A stretch of 64,000 nt of DNA from Tridacna crocea (lineage: Eukaryota > Mollusca > Bivalvia > Cardiida > Cardiidae). Of this stretch, positions 36,966 to 49,862 are shown one piece after another. Every line of letters starts with the position of its first letter. Positions within the stretch are counted from its first letter, which is position 1. The stretch spans positions 23,202,427 to 23,266,426 of the forward strand of contig OX031065.1 in NCBI GenBank assembly GCA_943736015.1, written 5' to 3'. The notes under the pieces are model-generated. The model ran no database searches, was not told where the DNA came from, and saw nothing but the letters and a program-made list of their open reading frames with translations. The position numbers and the translations under genes were made by a program.

Positions 36966-38584
36966 GAGAAAGCTTTTGAAAATAATCTGAGAAAAGGAGA
37001 CAATGCAGGTTACCAGCATTTTCTCCTTTTCCCACAATGTTTTCTACCCTATCGAAGAAAAAATGGATTATTGCTTATTCTTACGTCTTATTGTATCTTT
37101 ATGGCCTATTTTCAAATTCTTCAAACTAGAACAAGATTTTTTTTTTTAACTGGAAAAAGTTTCCGCAACAGCAACCCGTTGCTTCTGAATTCTATGTTTT
37201 TGCGCAGCAGTTAAACCTAACATTGACTTTTGACTCGCAAGGTCACCAAAATTGACCCTGGTAAGAAAACAGGGAAACATTCGGTTTACCTTTCTTTGAT
37301 TTGTGCAACAGGTAGCAGTTGCCTCCGAAAGTGTCCGAGTTGATTTTACAATTTTATGCGCAGCACGTAACCATCACGTATGGGGGACATAGTCATCGTA
37401 ACCAAATCAATGGCCCTAGTGAGAGAAAACGAAAAAGAAAAATCCCTATGATTGACTTGAATGACAGACCTGTCGTCTGCTACAAAATGTTCCATAAGTC
37501 CATGTTTCATGTTTTCGCGGACGCGTAAATGGAACCTATGAGACGGTAGTCAACGTAAATGGTTTGTTGCCATGGTATAAAGACAACGGAGGGGAAAAAA
37601 AAAAAAAAAATGTCGGAAATTTTGTTCCCTACATTTGACTTAAGAAACATGTGTCGTCTGCCACGAAATGTTCCCTGAGTCGATTTTTCATGTTTTTCGC
37701 GGATACGTAAGTGGCACCTATGAGAGACGGTAGTCTACGTAAATGGGTATGTCGTCACGGTATAAAGAGATTGGAGAGAAAAAATATATTAGAAATTTAG
37801 TTCTCTTTGTTTGACTTATGCAGTTGCTACTGAAAGAGTCTTCAGTCTTTTTTTAGCCACTTGTCACATTATTTCCTGGTGTTTTCGCATGTGCGTAACT
37901 GGCACGTATGAAACGGTAGTCAATGTAACTGGGTTTCCTGTTGCGGTTTGAAGAGATTAGAAGAATTACGCTTCAATGCCCTTTGTTTGATTCATGCAAT
38001 AGGAATCAATTGCTACTGAAAGAGTATTCAGTCTTTTTTTAGCCACTTGTCACATTCATTTCTGGGTTTTTTGCACTGTACATTGATCATTTTGGCTTAT
38101 TCAATGTGCAGAATTTAATGTGGTCTGAGTCAGAAAATCTAATTAAGGGATAAAGGGGCATCAAGGGTTTATTTCAAGGGAAGTAACTCTTGCAGGGGAG
38201 GCTTGAAAAGACCAAAACAAGGTCTTCTGCCACCCTGTTCTCTTAAATTTTGGCCCTTTTTCAGTGAAATCTGGCATGTGTGGATGGTGCATGCCTGGCA
38301 GTTTGCCAAGGACTGCACAGCAGCCTTCAAAGGAGACTTTAAATCCACTTTTATGCCGTTTTTTGTTCACTGTTTTCTATTGATATATTAGGGCGCCATT
38401 TTGAAGTAATTTTCAAGCTCTCTGATTGGCTGATTGGGCCCAGCTTTGAATTTCTCGAAGCCTCTGATTGGCTGACTGGGCCCAGCTTTGAATTTCTCGA
38501 AGCCTCTGATTGGCTGACTGGGCCCCATGCTGATTTCCTTATTAACCTTTTACCACACAATGACGCCTTTTTACACACCCGAAA
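36966..38584 (+). repeat. Satellite unit 24 (T1, likely chimeric)
   Basis: 1619 bp. The left part fits unit 18 (GACGCG at 37522, 16 A). The right part has GGGGAGG (38199) and normal CTCGAAG, as in unit 1. The switch falls between those sites, suggesting a recombination boundary. Confidence 0.96.
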
Positions 38585-40193
38585 GAGAAAGCTTTTGAAA
38601 ATAATCTGAGAAAAGGAGACAATGCAGGTTACCAGCATTTTCTCCTTTTCCCACAATGTTTTCTACCCTATCGAAGAAAAAATGGATTATTGCTTATTCT
38701 TACGTCTTATTGTATCTTTATGGCCTATTTTCAAATTCTTCAAACTAGAACAAGATTTTTTTTTTTAACTGGAAAAGTTTCCGCAACAGCAACCCGTTGC
38801 TTCTGAATTCTATGTTTTTGCGCAGCAGTTAAACCTAACATTGACTTTTGACTCGCAAGGTCACCAAAATTGACCCTGGTAAGAAAACAGGGAAACATTC
38901 GGTTTACCTTTCTTTGATTTGTGCAACAGGTAGCAGTTGCCTCCGAAAGTGTCCGAGTTGATTTTACAATTTTATGTGCAGCACGTAACCATCACGTATG
39001 GGGGACATAGTCATCGTAACCAAATCAATGGCCCTAGTGAGAGAAAACGAAAAAGAAAAATCCCTATGATTGACTTGAATGACAGACCTGTCGTCTGCTA
39101 CAAAATGTTCCATAAGTCCATGTTTCATGTTTTCGCGGATGCGTAAATGGAACCTATGAGATGGTAGTCAACGTAAATGGTTTGTTGCCATGGTATAAAG
39201 ACAACGGAGGGGAAAAAAAAAAAAAAATGTCGGAAATTTTGTTCCCTACATTTGACTTAAGAAACATGTGTCGTCTGCCACGAAATGTTCCCTGAGTCGA
39301 TTTTTCATGTTTTTCGCGGATACGTAAGTGGCACCTATGAGAGACGGTAGTCTACGTAAATGGGTATGTCGTCACGGTATAAAGAGATTGGAGAGAAAAA
39401 ATATATTAGAAATTTAGTTCTCTTTGTTTGACTTATGCAGTTGCTACTGAAAGAGTCTTCAGTCTTTTTTTAGCCACTTGTCACATTATTTCCTGGTGTT
39501 TTCGCATGTGCGTAACTGGCACGTATGAAACGGTAGTCAATGTAACTGGGTTTCCTGTTGCGGTTTGAAGAGATTAGAAGAATTACGCTTCAATGCCCTT
39601 TGTTTGATTCATGCAATAGGAATCAATTGCTACTGAAAGAGTATTCAGTCTTTTTTTAGCCACTTGTCACATTCATTTCTGGGTTTTTTGCACTGTACAT
39701 TGATCATTTTGGCTTATTCAATGTGCAGAATTTAATGTGGTCTGAGTCAGAAAATCTAATTAAGGGATAAAGGGGCATCAAGGGTTTATTTCAAGGGAAG
39801 TAACTCTTGCAGGGGGGGCTTGAAAAGACCAAAACAAGGTCTTCTGCCACCCTGTTCTCTTAAATTTTGGCCCTTTTTCAGTGAAATCTGGCATGTGTGG
39901 ATGGTGCATGCCTGGCAGTTTGCCAAGGACTGCACAGCAGCCTTCAAAGGAGACTTTAAATCCACTTTTATGCCGTTTTTTGTTCACTGTTTTCTATTGA
40001 TATATTAGGGCGCCATTTTGAAGTAATTTTCAAGCTCTCTGATTGGGCCCAGCTTTGAATTTCTCGAAGCCTCTGATTGGCTGACTGGGCCCAGCTTTGA
40101 ATTTCTCGAAGCCTCTGATTGGCTGACTGGGCCCCATGCTGATTTCCTTATTAACCTTTTACCACACAATGACGCCTTTTTACACACCCGAAA
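38585..40193 (+). repeat. Satellite unit 25 (T2, 8-bp deletion)
   Basis: 1609 bp. It shares the short A-run, ATGTGCAGC (38977) and GAGATGG (39162) with unit 2. One of two tandem CTGATTGG octamers at the start of the minisatellite is lost. Confidence 0.97.
40037..40134. repeat. 42-bp minisatellite with 8-bp slippage deletion
   Basis: Unit 25 has one CTGATTGG where the other units have two in tandem at the start of the block. The loss equals one octamer exactly and removes one CCAAT box. Confidence 0.92.
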
Positions 40194-41811
40194 GAGAAAG
40201 CTTTTGAAAATAATCTGAGAAAAGGAGACAATGCAGGTTACCAGCATTTTCTCCTTTTCCCACAATGTTTTCTACCCTATCGAAGAAAAAATGGATTATT
40301 GCTTATTCTTACGTCTTATTGTATCTTTATGGCCTATTTTCAAATTCTTCAAACTAGAACAAGATTTTTTTTTTTAACTGGAAAAGTTTCCGCAACAGCA
40401 ACCCGTTGCTTCTGAATTCTATGTTTTTGCGCAGCAGTTAAACCTAACATTGACTTTTGACTCGCAAGGTCACCAAAATTGACCCTGGTAAGAAAACAGG
40501 GAAACATTCGGTTTACCTTTCTTTGATTTGTGCAACAGGTAGCAGTTGCCTCCGAAAGTGTCCGAGTTGATTTTACAATTTTATGCGCAGCACGTAACCA
40601 TCACGTATGGGGGACATAGTCATCGTAACCAAATCAATGGCCCTAGTGAGAGAAAACGAAAAAGAAAAATCCCTATGATTGACTTGAATGACAGACCTGT
40701 CGTCTGCTACAAAATGTTCCATAAGTCCATGTTTCATGTTTTCGCGGATGCGTAAATGGAACCTATGAGATGGTAGTCAACGTAAATGGTTTGTTGCCAT
40801 GGTATAAAGACAACGGAGGGGAAAAAAAAAAAAAAAATGTCGGAAATTTTGTTCCCTACATTTGACTTAAGAAACATGTGTCGTCTGCCACGAAATGTTC
40901 CCTGAGTCGATTTTTCATGTTTTTCGCGGATACGTAAGTGGCACCTATGAGAGACGGTAGTCTACGTAAATGGGTATGTCGTCACGGTATAAAGAGATTG
41001 GAGAGAAAAAATATATTAGAAATTTAGTTCTCTTTGTTTGACTTATGCAGTTGCTACTGAAAGAGTCTTCAGTCTTTTTTTAGCCACTTGTCACATTATT
41101 TCCTGGTGTTTTCGCATGTGCGTAACTGGCACGTATGAAACGGTAGTCAATGTAACTGGGTTTCCTGTTGCGGTTTGAAGAGATTAGAAGAATTACGCTT
41201 CAATGCCCTTTGTTTGATTCATGCAATAGGAATCAATTGCTACTGAAAGAGTATTCAGTCTTTTTTTAGCCACTTGTCACATTCATTTCTGGGTTTTTTG
41301 CACTGTACATTGATCATTTTGGCTTATTCAATGTGCAGAATTTAATGTGGTCTGAGTCAGAAAATCTAATTAAGGGATAAAGGGGCATCAAGGGTTTATT
41401 TCAAGGGAAGTAACTCTTGCAGGGGGGGCTTGAAAAGACCAAAACAAGGTCTTCTGCCACCCTGTTCTCTTAAATTTTGGCCCTTTTTCAGTGAAATCTG
41501 GCATGTGTGGATGGTGCATGCCTGGCAGTTTGCCAAGGACTGCACAGCAGCCTTCAAAGGAGACTTTAAATCCACTTTTATGCCGTTTTTTGTTCACTGT
41601 TTTCTATTGATATATTAGGGCGCCATTTTGAAGTAATTTTCAAGCTCTCTGATTGGCTGATTGGGCCCAGCTTTGAATTTCTCGAAGCCTCTGATTGGCT
41701 GACTGGGCCCAGCTTTGAATTTCTCGAAGCCTCTGATTGGCTGACTGGGCCCCATGCTGATTTCCTTATTAACCTTTTACCACACAATGACGCCTTTTTA
41801 CACACCCGAAA
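40194..41811 (+). repeat. Satellite unit 26 (T2)
   Basis: 1618 bp. It has the short A-run and GAGATGG (40771), like unit 3 but with one A more in the long A-run and without the CACCATG change. Confidence 0.97.
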
Positions 41812-43388
41812 GAGAAAGCTTTTGAAAATAATCTGAGAAAAGGAGACAATGCAGGTTACCAGCATTTTCTCCTTTTCCCACAATGTTTTCTACCCTATCG
41901 AAGAAAAAATGGATTATTGCTTATTCTTACGTCTTATTGTATCTTTATGGCCTATTTTCAAATTCTTCAAACTAGAACAAGATTTTTTTTTTTAACTGGA
42001 AAAAGTTTCCGCAACAAAACCCGTTGCTTCTGAATTCTATGTTTTTGCGCAGCAGTTAAACCTAACATTGACTTTTGACTCGCAAGGTCACCAAAATTGA
42101 CCCTGGTAAGAAAACAGGGAAACATTCGGTTTACCTTTCTTTGATTTGTGCAACAGGTAGCAGTTGCCTCCGAAAGTGTCCGAGTTGATTTTACAATTTT
42201 ATGCGCAGCACGTAACCATCACGTATGGGGGACATAGTCATCGTAACCAAATCAATGGCCCTAGTGAGAGAAAACGAAAAAGAAAAATCCCTATGATTGA
42301 CTTGAATGACAGACCTGTCGTCTGCTACAAAATGTTCCATAAGTCCATGTTTCATGTTTTCGCGGATGCGTAAATGGAACCTATGAGACGGTAGTCAACG
42401 TAAATGGTTTGTTGCCATGGTATAAAGACAACGGAGGGGGAAAAAAAAAAAAAAAATGTCGGAAATTTTGTTCCCTACATTTGACTTAAGAAACATGTGT
42501 CGTCTGCCACGAAATGTTCCCTGAGTCGATTTTTCATGTTTTTCGCGGATACGTAAGTGGCACCTATGAGAGACGGTAGTCTACGTAAATGGGTATGTCG
42601 TCACGGTATAAAGAGATTGGAGAGAAAAAATATATTAGAAATTTAGTTCTCTTTGTTTGACTTATGCAGTTGCTACTGAAAGAGTCTTCAGTCTTTTTTT
42701 AGCCACTTGTCACATTATTTCCTGGTGTTTTCGCATGTGCGTAACTGGCACGTATGAAACGGTAGTCAATGTAACTGGGTTTCCTGTTGTGGTTTGAAGA
42801 GATTAGAAGAATTACGCTTCAATGCCCTTTGTTTGATTCATGCAATAGGAATCAATTGCTACTGAAAGAGTATTCAGTCTTTTTTTAGCCACTTGTCACA
42901 TTCATTTCTGGGTTTTTTGCACTGTACATTGATCATTTTGGCTTATTCAATGTGCAGAATTTAATGTGGTCTGAGTCAGAAAATCTAATTAAGGGATAAA
43001 GGGGCATCAAGGGTTTATTTCAAGGGAAGTAACTCTTGCAGGGGGGGCTTGAAAAGACCAAAACAAGGTCTTCTGCCACCCTGTTCTCTTAAATTTTGGC
43101 CCTTTTTCAGTGAAATCTGGCATGTGTGGATGGTGCATGCCTGGCAGTTTGCCAAGGACTGCACAGCAGCCTTCAAAGGAGACTTTAAATCCACTTTTAT
43201 GCCGTTTTTTGTTCACTGTTTTCTATTGATATATTAGGGCGCCATTTTGAAGTAATTTTCAAGCTCTCTGATTGGCTGATTGGGCCCAGCTTTGAATTTC
43301 TCGAAGCCTCTGATTGGCTGACTGGGCCCCATGCTGATTTCCTTATTAACCTTTTACCACACAATGACGCCTTTTTACACACCCGAAA
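41812..43388 (+). repeat. Satellite unit 27 (T3, two-copy minisatellite)
   Basis: 1577 bp. It has CGCAACAAAACCCG and five G, as in unit 4. TTGTGGTTTG (42790) is shared only with unit 28. Its minisatellite is at 43266-43329. Confidence 0.97.
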
Positions 43389-45007
43389 GAGAAAGCTTTT
43401 GAAAATAATCTGAGAAAAGGAGACAATGCAGGTTACCAGCATTTTCTCCTTTTCCCACAATGTTTTCTACCCTATCGAAGAAAAAATGGATTATTGCTTA
43501 TTCTTACGTCTTATTGTATCTTTATGGCCTATTTTCAAATTCTTCAAACTAGAACAAGATTTTTTTTTTTAACTGGAAAAAGTTTCCGCAACAGCAACCC
43601 GTTGCTTCTGAATTCTATGTTTTTGCGCAGCAGTTAAACCTAACATTGACTTTTGACTCGCAAGGTCACCAAAATTGACCCTGGTAAGAAAACAGGGAAA
43701 CATTCGGTTTACCTTTCTTTGATTTGTGCAACAGGTAGCAGTTGCCTCCGAAAGTGTCCGAGTTGATTTTACAATTTTATGCGCAGCACGTAACCATCAC
43801 GTATGGGGGACATAGTCATCGTAACCAAATCAATGGCCCTAGTGAGAGAAAACGAAAAAGAAAAATCCCTATGATTGACTTGAATGACAGACCTGTCGTC
43901 TGCTACAAAATGTTCCATAAGTCCATGTTTCATGTTTTCGCGGATGCGTAAATGGAACCTATGAGACGGTAGTCAACGTAAATGGTTTGTTGCCATGGTA
44001 TAAAGACAACGGAGGGGAAAAAAAAAAAAAAAATGTCGGAAATTTTGTTCCCTACATTTGACTTAAGAAACATGTGTCGTCTGCCACGAAATGTTCCCTG
44101 AGTCGATTTTTCATGTTTTTCGCGGATACGTAAGTGGCACCTATGAGAGACGGTAGTCTACGTAAATGGGTATGTCGTCACGGTATAAAGAGATTGGAGA
44201 GAAAAAATATATTAGAAATTTAGTTCTCTTTGTTTGACTTATGCAGTTGCTACTGAAAGAGTCTTCAGTCTTTTTTTAGCCACTTGTCACATTATTTCCT
44301 GGTGTTTTCGCATGTGCGTAACTGGCACGTATGAAACGGTAGTCAATGTAACTGGGTTTCCTGTTGTGGTTTGAAGAGATTAGAAGAATTACGCTTCAAT
44401 GCCCTTTGTTTGATTCATGCAATAGGAATCAATTGCTACTGAAAGAGTATTCAGTCTTTTTTTAGCCACTTGTCACATTCATTTCTGGGTTTTTTGCACT
44501 GTACATTGATCATTTTGGCTTATTCAATGTGCAGAATTTAATGTGGTCTGAGTCAGAAAATCTAATTAAGGGATAAAGGGGCATCAAGGGTTTATTTCAA
44601 GGGAAGTAACTCTTGCAGGGGAGGCTTGAAAAGACCAAAACAAGGTCTTCTGCCACCCTGTTCTCTTAAATTTTGGCCCTTTTTCAGTGAAATCTGGCAT
44701 GTGTGGATGGTGCATGCCTGGCAGTTTGCCAAGGACTGCACAGCAGCCTTCAAAGGAGACTTTAAATCCACTTTTATGCCGTTTTTTGTTCACTGTTTTC
44801 TATTGATATATTAGGGCGCCATTTTGAAGTAATTTTCAAGCTCTCTGATTGGCTGATTGGGCCCAGCTTTGAATTTCTCGAAGCCTCTGATTGGCTGACT
44901 GGGCCCAGCTTTGAATTTCTCGAAGCCTCTGATTGGCTGACTGGGCCCCATGCTGATTTCCTTATTAACCTTTTACCACACAATGACGCCTTTTTACACA
45001 CCCGAAA
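43389..45007 (+). repeat. Satellite unit 28 (T0)
   Basis: 1619 bp. It has TTGTGGTTTG (44367), shared with its left neighbour, and GGGGAGG (44622), which in units 1, 24 and 31 also comes directly before a T2 unit. Confidence 0.97.
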
Positions 45008-46624
45008 GAGAAAGCTTTTGAAAATAATCTGAGAAAAGGAGACAATGCAGGTTACCAGCATTTTCTCCTTTTCCCACAATGTTTTCTACCCTATCGAAGA
45101 AAAAATGGATTATTGCTTATTCTTACGTCTTATTGTATCTTTATGGCCTATTTTCAAATTCTTCAAACTAGAACAAGATTTTTTTTTTTAACTGGAAAAG
45201 TTTCCGCAACAGCAACCCGTTGCTTCTGAATTCTATGTTTTTGCGCAGCAGTTAAACCTAACATTGACTTTTGACTCGCAAGGTCACCAAAATTGACCCT
45301 GGTAAGAAAACAGGGAAACATTCGGTTTACCTTTCTTTGATTTGTGCAACAGGTAGCAGTTGCCTCCGAAAGTGTCCGAGTTGATTTTACAATTTTATGC
45401 GCAGCACGTAACCATCACGTATGGGGGACATAGTCATCGTAACCAAATCAATGGCCCTAGTGAGAGAAAACGAAAAAGAAAAATCCCTATGATTGACTTG
45501 AATGACAGACCTGTCGTCTGCTACAAAATGTTCCATAAGTCCATGTTTCATGTTTTCGCGGATGCGTAAATGGAACCTATGAGATGGTAGTCAACGTAAA
45601 TGGTTTGTTGCCATGGTATAAAGACAACGGAGGGGAAAAAAAAAAAAAAATGTCGGAAATTTTGTTCCCTACATTTGACTTAAGAAACATGTGTCGTCTG
45701 CCACGAAATGTTCCCTGAGTCGATTTTTCATGTTTTTCGCGGATACGTAAGTGGCACCTATGAGAGACGGTAGTCTACGTAAATGGGTATGTCGTCACGG
45801 TATAAAGAGATTGGAGAGAAAAAATATATTACAAATTTAGTTCTCTTTGTTTGACTTATGCAGTTGCTACTGAAAGAGTCTTCAGTCTTTTTTTAGCCAC
45901 TTGTCACATTATTTCCTGGTGTTTTCGCATGTGCGTAACTGGCACGTATGAAACGGTAGTCAATGTAACTGGGTTTCCTGTTGCGGTTTGAAGAGATTAG
46001 AAGAATTACGCTTCAATGCCCTTTGTTTGATTCATGCAATAGGAATCAATTGCTACTGAAAGAGTATTCAGTCTTTTTTTAGCCACTTGTCACATTCATT
46101 TCTGGGTTTTTTGCACTGTACATTGATCATTTTGGCTTATTCAATGTGCAGAATTTAATGTGGTCTGAGTCAGAAAATCTAATTAAGGGATAAAGGGGCA
46201 TCAAGGGTTTATTTCAAGGGAAGTAACTCTTGCAGGGGGGGCTTGAAAAGACCAAAACAAGGTCTTCTGCCACCCTGTTCTCTTAAATTTTGGCCCTTTT
46301 TCAGTGAAATCTGGCATGTGTGGATGGTGCATGCCTGGCAGTTTGCCAAGGACTGCACAGCAGCCTTCAAAGGAGACTTTAAATCCACTTTTATGCCGTT
46401 TTTTGTTCACTGTTTTCTATTGATATATTAGGGCGCCATTTTGAAGTAATTTTCAAGCTCTCTGATTGGCTGATTGGGCCCAGCTTTGAATTTCTCGAAG
46501 CCTCTGATTGGCTGACTGGGCCCAGCTTTGAATTTCTCGAAGCCTCTGATTGGCTGACTGGGCCCCATGCTGATTTCCTTATTAACCTTTTACCACACAA
46601 TGACGCCTTTTTACACACCCGAAA
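45008..46624 (+). repeat. Satellite unit 29 (T2)
   Basis: 1617 bp. It has the short A-run and GAGATGG (45585). TATTACAAATTT (C at 45832) is private. Confidence 0.97.
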
Positions 46625-48243
46625 GAGAAAGCTTTTGAAAATAATCTGAGAAAAGGAGACAATGCAGGTTACCAGCATTTTCTCCTTTTCCCACAATGTT
46701 TTCTACCCTATCGAAGAAAAAATGGATTATTGCTTATTCTTACGTCTTATTGTATCTTTATGGCCTATTTTCAAATTCTTCAAACTAGAACAAGATTTTT
46801 TTTTTTAACTGGAAAAAGTTTCCGCAACAGCAACCCGTTGCTTCTGAATTCTATGTTTTTGCGCAGCAGTTAAACCTAACATTGACTTTTGACTCGCAAG
46901 GTCACCAAAATTGACCCTGGTAAGAAAACAGGGAAACATTCGGTTTACCTTTCTTTGATTTGTGCAACAGGTAGCAGTTGCCTCCGAAAGTGTCCGAGTT
47001 GATTTTACAATTTTATGCGCAGCACGTAACCATCACGTATGGGGGACATAGTCATCGTAACCAAATCAATGGCCCTAGTGAGAGAAAACGAAAAAGAAAA
47101 ATCCCTATGATTGACTTGAATGACAGACCTGTCGTCTGCTACAAAATGTTCCATAAGTCCATGTTTCATGTTTTCGCGGACGCGTAAATGGAACCTATGA
47201 GACGGTAGTCAACGTAAATGGTTTGTTGCCATGGTATAAAGACAACGGAGGGGAAAAAAAAAAAAAAAATGTCGGAAATTTTGTTCCCTACATTTGACTT
47301 AAGAAACATGTGTCGTCTGCCACGAAATGTTCCCTGAGTCGATTTTTCATGTTTTTCGCGGATACGTAAGTGGCACCTATGAGAGACGGTAGTCTACGTA
47401 AATGGGTATGTCGTCACGGTATAAAGAGATTGGAGAGAAAAAATATATTAGAAATTTAGTTCTCTTTGTTTGACTTATGCAGTTGCTACTGAAAGAGTCT
47501 TCAGTCTTTTTTTAGCCACTTGTCACATTATTTCCTGGTGTTTTCGCATGTGCGTAACTGGCACGTATGAAACGGTAGTCAATGTAACTGGGTTTCCTGT
47601 TGCGGTTTGAAGAGATTAGAAGAATTACGCTTCAATGCCCTTTGTTTGATTCATGCAATAGGAATCAATTGCTACTGAAAGAGTATTCAGTCTTTTTTTA
47701 GCCACTTGTCACATTCATTTCTGGGTTTTTTGCACTGTACATTGATCATTTTGGCTTATTCAATGTGCAGAATTTAATGTGGTCTGAGTCAGAAAATCTA
47801 ATTAAGGGATAAAGGGGCATCAAGGGTTTATTTCAAGGGAAGTAACTCTTGCAGGGGGGGCTTGAAAAGACCAAAACAAGGTCTTCTGCCACCCTGTTCT
47901 CTTAAATTTTGGCCCTTTTTCAGTGAAATCTGGCATGTGTGGATGGTGCATGCCTGGCAGTTTGCCAAGGACTGCACAGCAGCCTTCAAAGGAGACTTTA
48001 AATCCACTTTTATGCCGTTTTTTGTTCACTGTTTTCTATTGATATATTAGGGCGCCATTTTGAAGTAATTTTCAAGCTCTCTGATTGGCTGATTGGGCCC
48101 AGTTTTGAATTTCTCGAAGCCTCTGATTGGCTGACTGGGCCCAGCTTTGAATTTCTCGAAGCCTCTGATTGGCTGACTGGGCCCCATGCTGATTTCCTTA
48201 TTAACCTTTTACCACACAATGACGCCTTTTTACACACCCGAAA
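46625..48243 (+). repeat. Satellite unit 30 (T1)
   Basis: 1619 bp. It has GACGCG (47181) and CCCAGTTTTG (48103), the latter seen again only in unit 35. Confidence 0.97.
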
Positions 48244-49862
48244 GAGAAAGCTTTTGAAAATAATCTGAGAAAAGGAGACAATGCAGGTTACCAGCATTTT
48301 CTCCTTTTCCCACAATGTTTTCTACCCTATCGAAGAAAAAATGGATTATTGCTTATTCTTACGTCTTATTGTATCTTTATGGCCTATTTTCAAATTCTTC
48401 AAACTAGAACAAGATTTTTTTTTTTAACTGGAAAAAGTTTCCGCAACAGCAACCCGTTGCTTCTGACTTCTATGTTTTTGCGCAGCAGTTAAACCTAACA
48501 TTGACTTTTGACTCGCAAGGTCACCAAAATTGACCCTGGTAAGAAAACAGGGAAACATTCGGTTTACCTTTCTTTGATTTGTGCAACAGGTAGCAGTTGC
48601 CTCCGAAAGTGTCCGAGTTGATTTTACAATTTTATGCGCAGCACGTAACCATCACGTATGGGGGACATAGTCATCGTAACCAAATCAATGGCCCTAGTGA
48701 GAGAAAACGAAAAAGAAAAATCCCTATGATTGACTTGAATGACAGACCTGTCGTCTGCTACAAAATGTTCCATAAGTCCATGTTTCATGTTTTCGCGGAC
48801 GCGTAAATGGAACCTATGAGACGGTAGTCAACGTAAATGGTTTGTTGCCATGGTATAAAGACAACGGAGGGGAAAAAAAAAAAAAAAATGTCGGAAATTT
48901 TGTTCCCTACATTTGACTTAAGAAACATGTGTCGTCTGCCACGAAATGTTCCCTGAGTCGATTTTTCATGTTTTTCGCGGATACGTAAGTGGCACCTATG
49001 AGAGACGGTAGTCTACGTAAATGGGTATGTCGTCACGGTATAAAGAGATTGGAGAGAAAATATATATTAGAAATTTAGTTCTCTTTGTTTGACTTATGCA
49101 GTTGCTACTGAAAGAGTCTTCAGTCTTTTTTTAGCCACTTGTCACATTATTTCCTGGTGTTTTCGCATGTGCGTAACTGGCACGTATGAAACGGTAGTCA
49201 ATGTAACTGGGTTTCCTGTTGCGGTTTGAAGAGATTAGAAGAATTACGCTTCAATGCCCTTTGTTTGATTCATGCAATAGGAATCAATTGCTACTGAAAG
49301 AGTATTCAGTCTTTTTTTAGCCACTTGTCACATTCATTTCTGGGTTTTTTGCACTGTACATTGATCATTTTGGCTTATTCAATGTGCAGAATTTAATGTG
49401 GTCTGAGTCAGAAAATCTAATTAAGGGATAAAGGGGCATCAAGGGTTTATTTCAAGGGAAGTAACTCTTGCAGGGGAGGCTTGAAAAGACCAAAACAAGG
49501 TCTTCTGCCACCCTGTTCTCTTAAATTTTGGCCCTTTTTCAGTGAAATCTGGCATGTGTGGATGGTGCATGCCTGGCAGTTTGCCAAGGACTGCACAGCA
49601 GCCTTCAAAGGAGACTTTAAATCCACTTTTATGCCGTTTTTTGTTCACTGTTTTCTATTGATATATTAGGGCGCCATTTTGAAGTAATTTTCAAGCTCTC
49701 TGATTGGCTGATTGGGCCCAGCTTTGAATTTCTCGAAGCCTCTGATTGGCTGACTGGGCCCAGCTTTGAATTTCTCGAAGCCTCTGATTGGCTGACTGGG
49801 CCCCATGCTGATTTCCTTATTAACCTTTTACCACACAATGACGCCTTTTTACACACCCGAAA
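48244..49862 (+). repeat. Satellite unit 31 (T1)
   Basis: 1619 bp. It has GACGCG (48800) and GGGGAGG (49477). Private changes are CTGACTTC (48467) and AAAATATATATT (49061). Confidence 0.97.

Larger units (their letters stand above)
28961..38584 (+). repeat. Six-unit higher-order block, copy B
   Basis: Units 19-24, 9624 bp, with unit lengths equal one by one to copy A. I counted about 13 substitutions between the two copies. The last unit changes to a unit-1-like right part, marking where block B joins the next segment. Confidence 0.92.
36966..43388 (+). repeat. Four-unit block T1-T2-T2-T3, right copy
   Basis: Units 24-27 repeat the marker order of units 1-4 at a distance of 36,965 bp. Differences are the 8-bp minisatellite deletion in unit 25, one extra A in unit 26, TTGTGG in unit 27, and the absence of the ATTAA and CACCATG changes. 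Confidence 0.88.
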
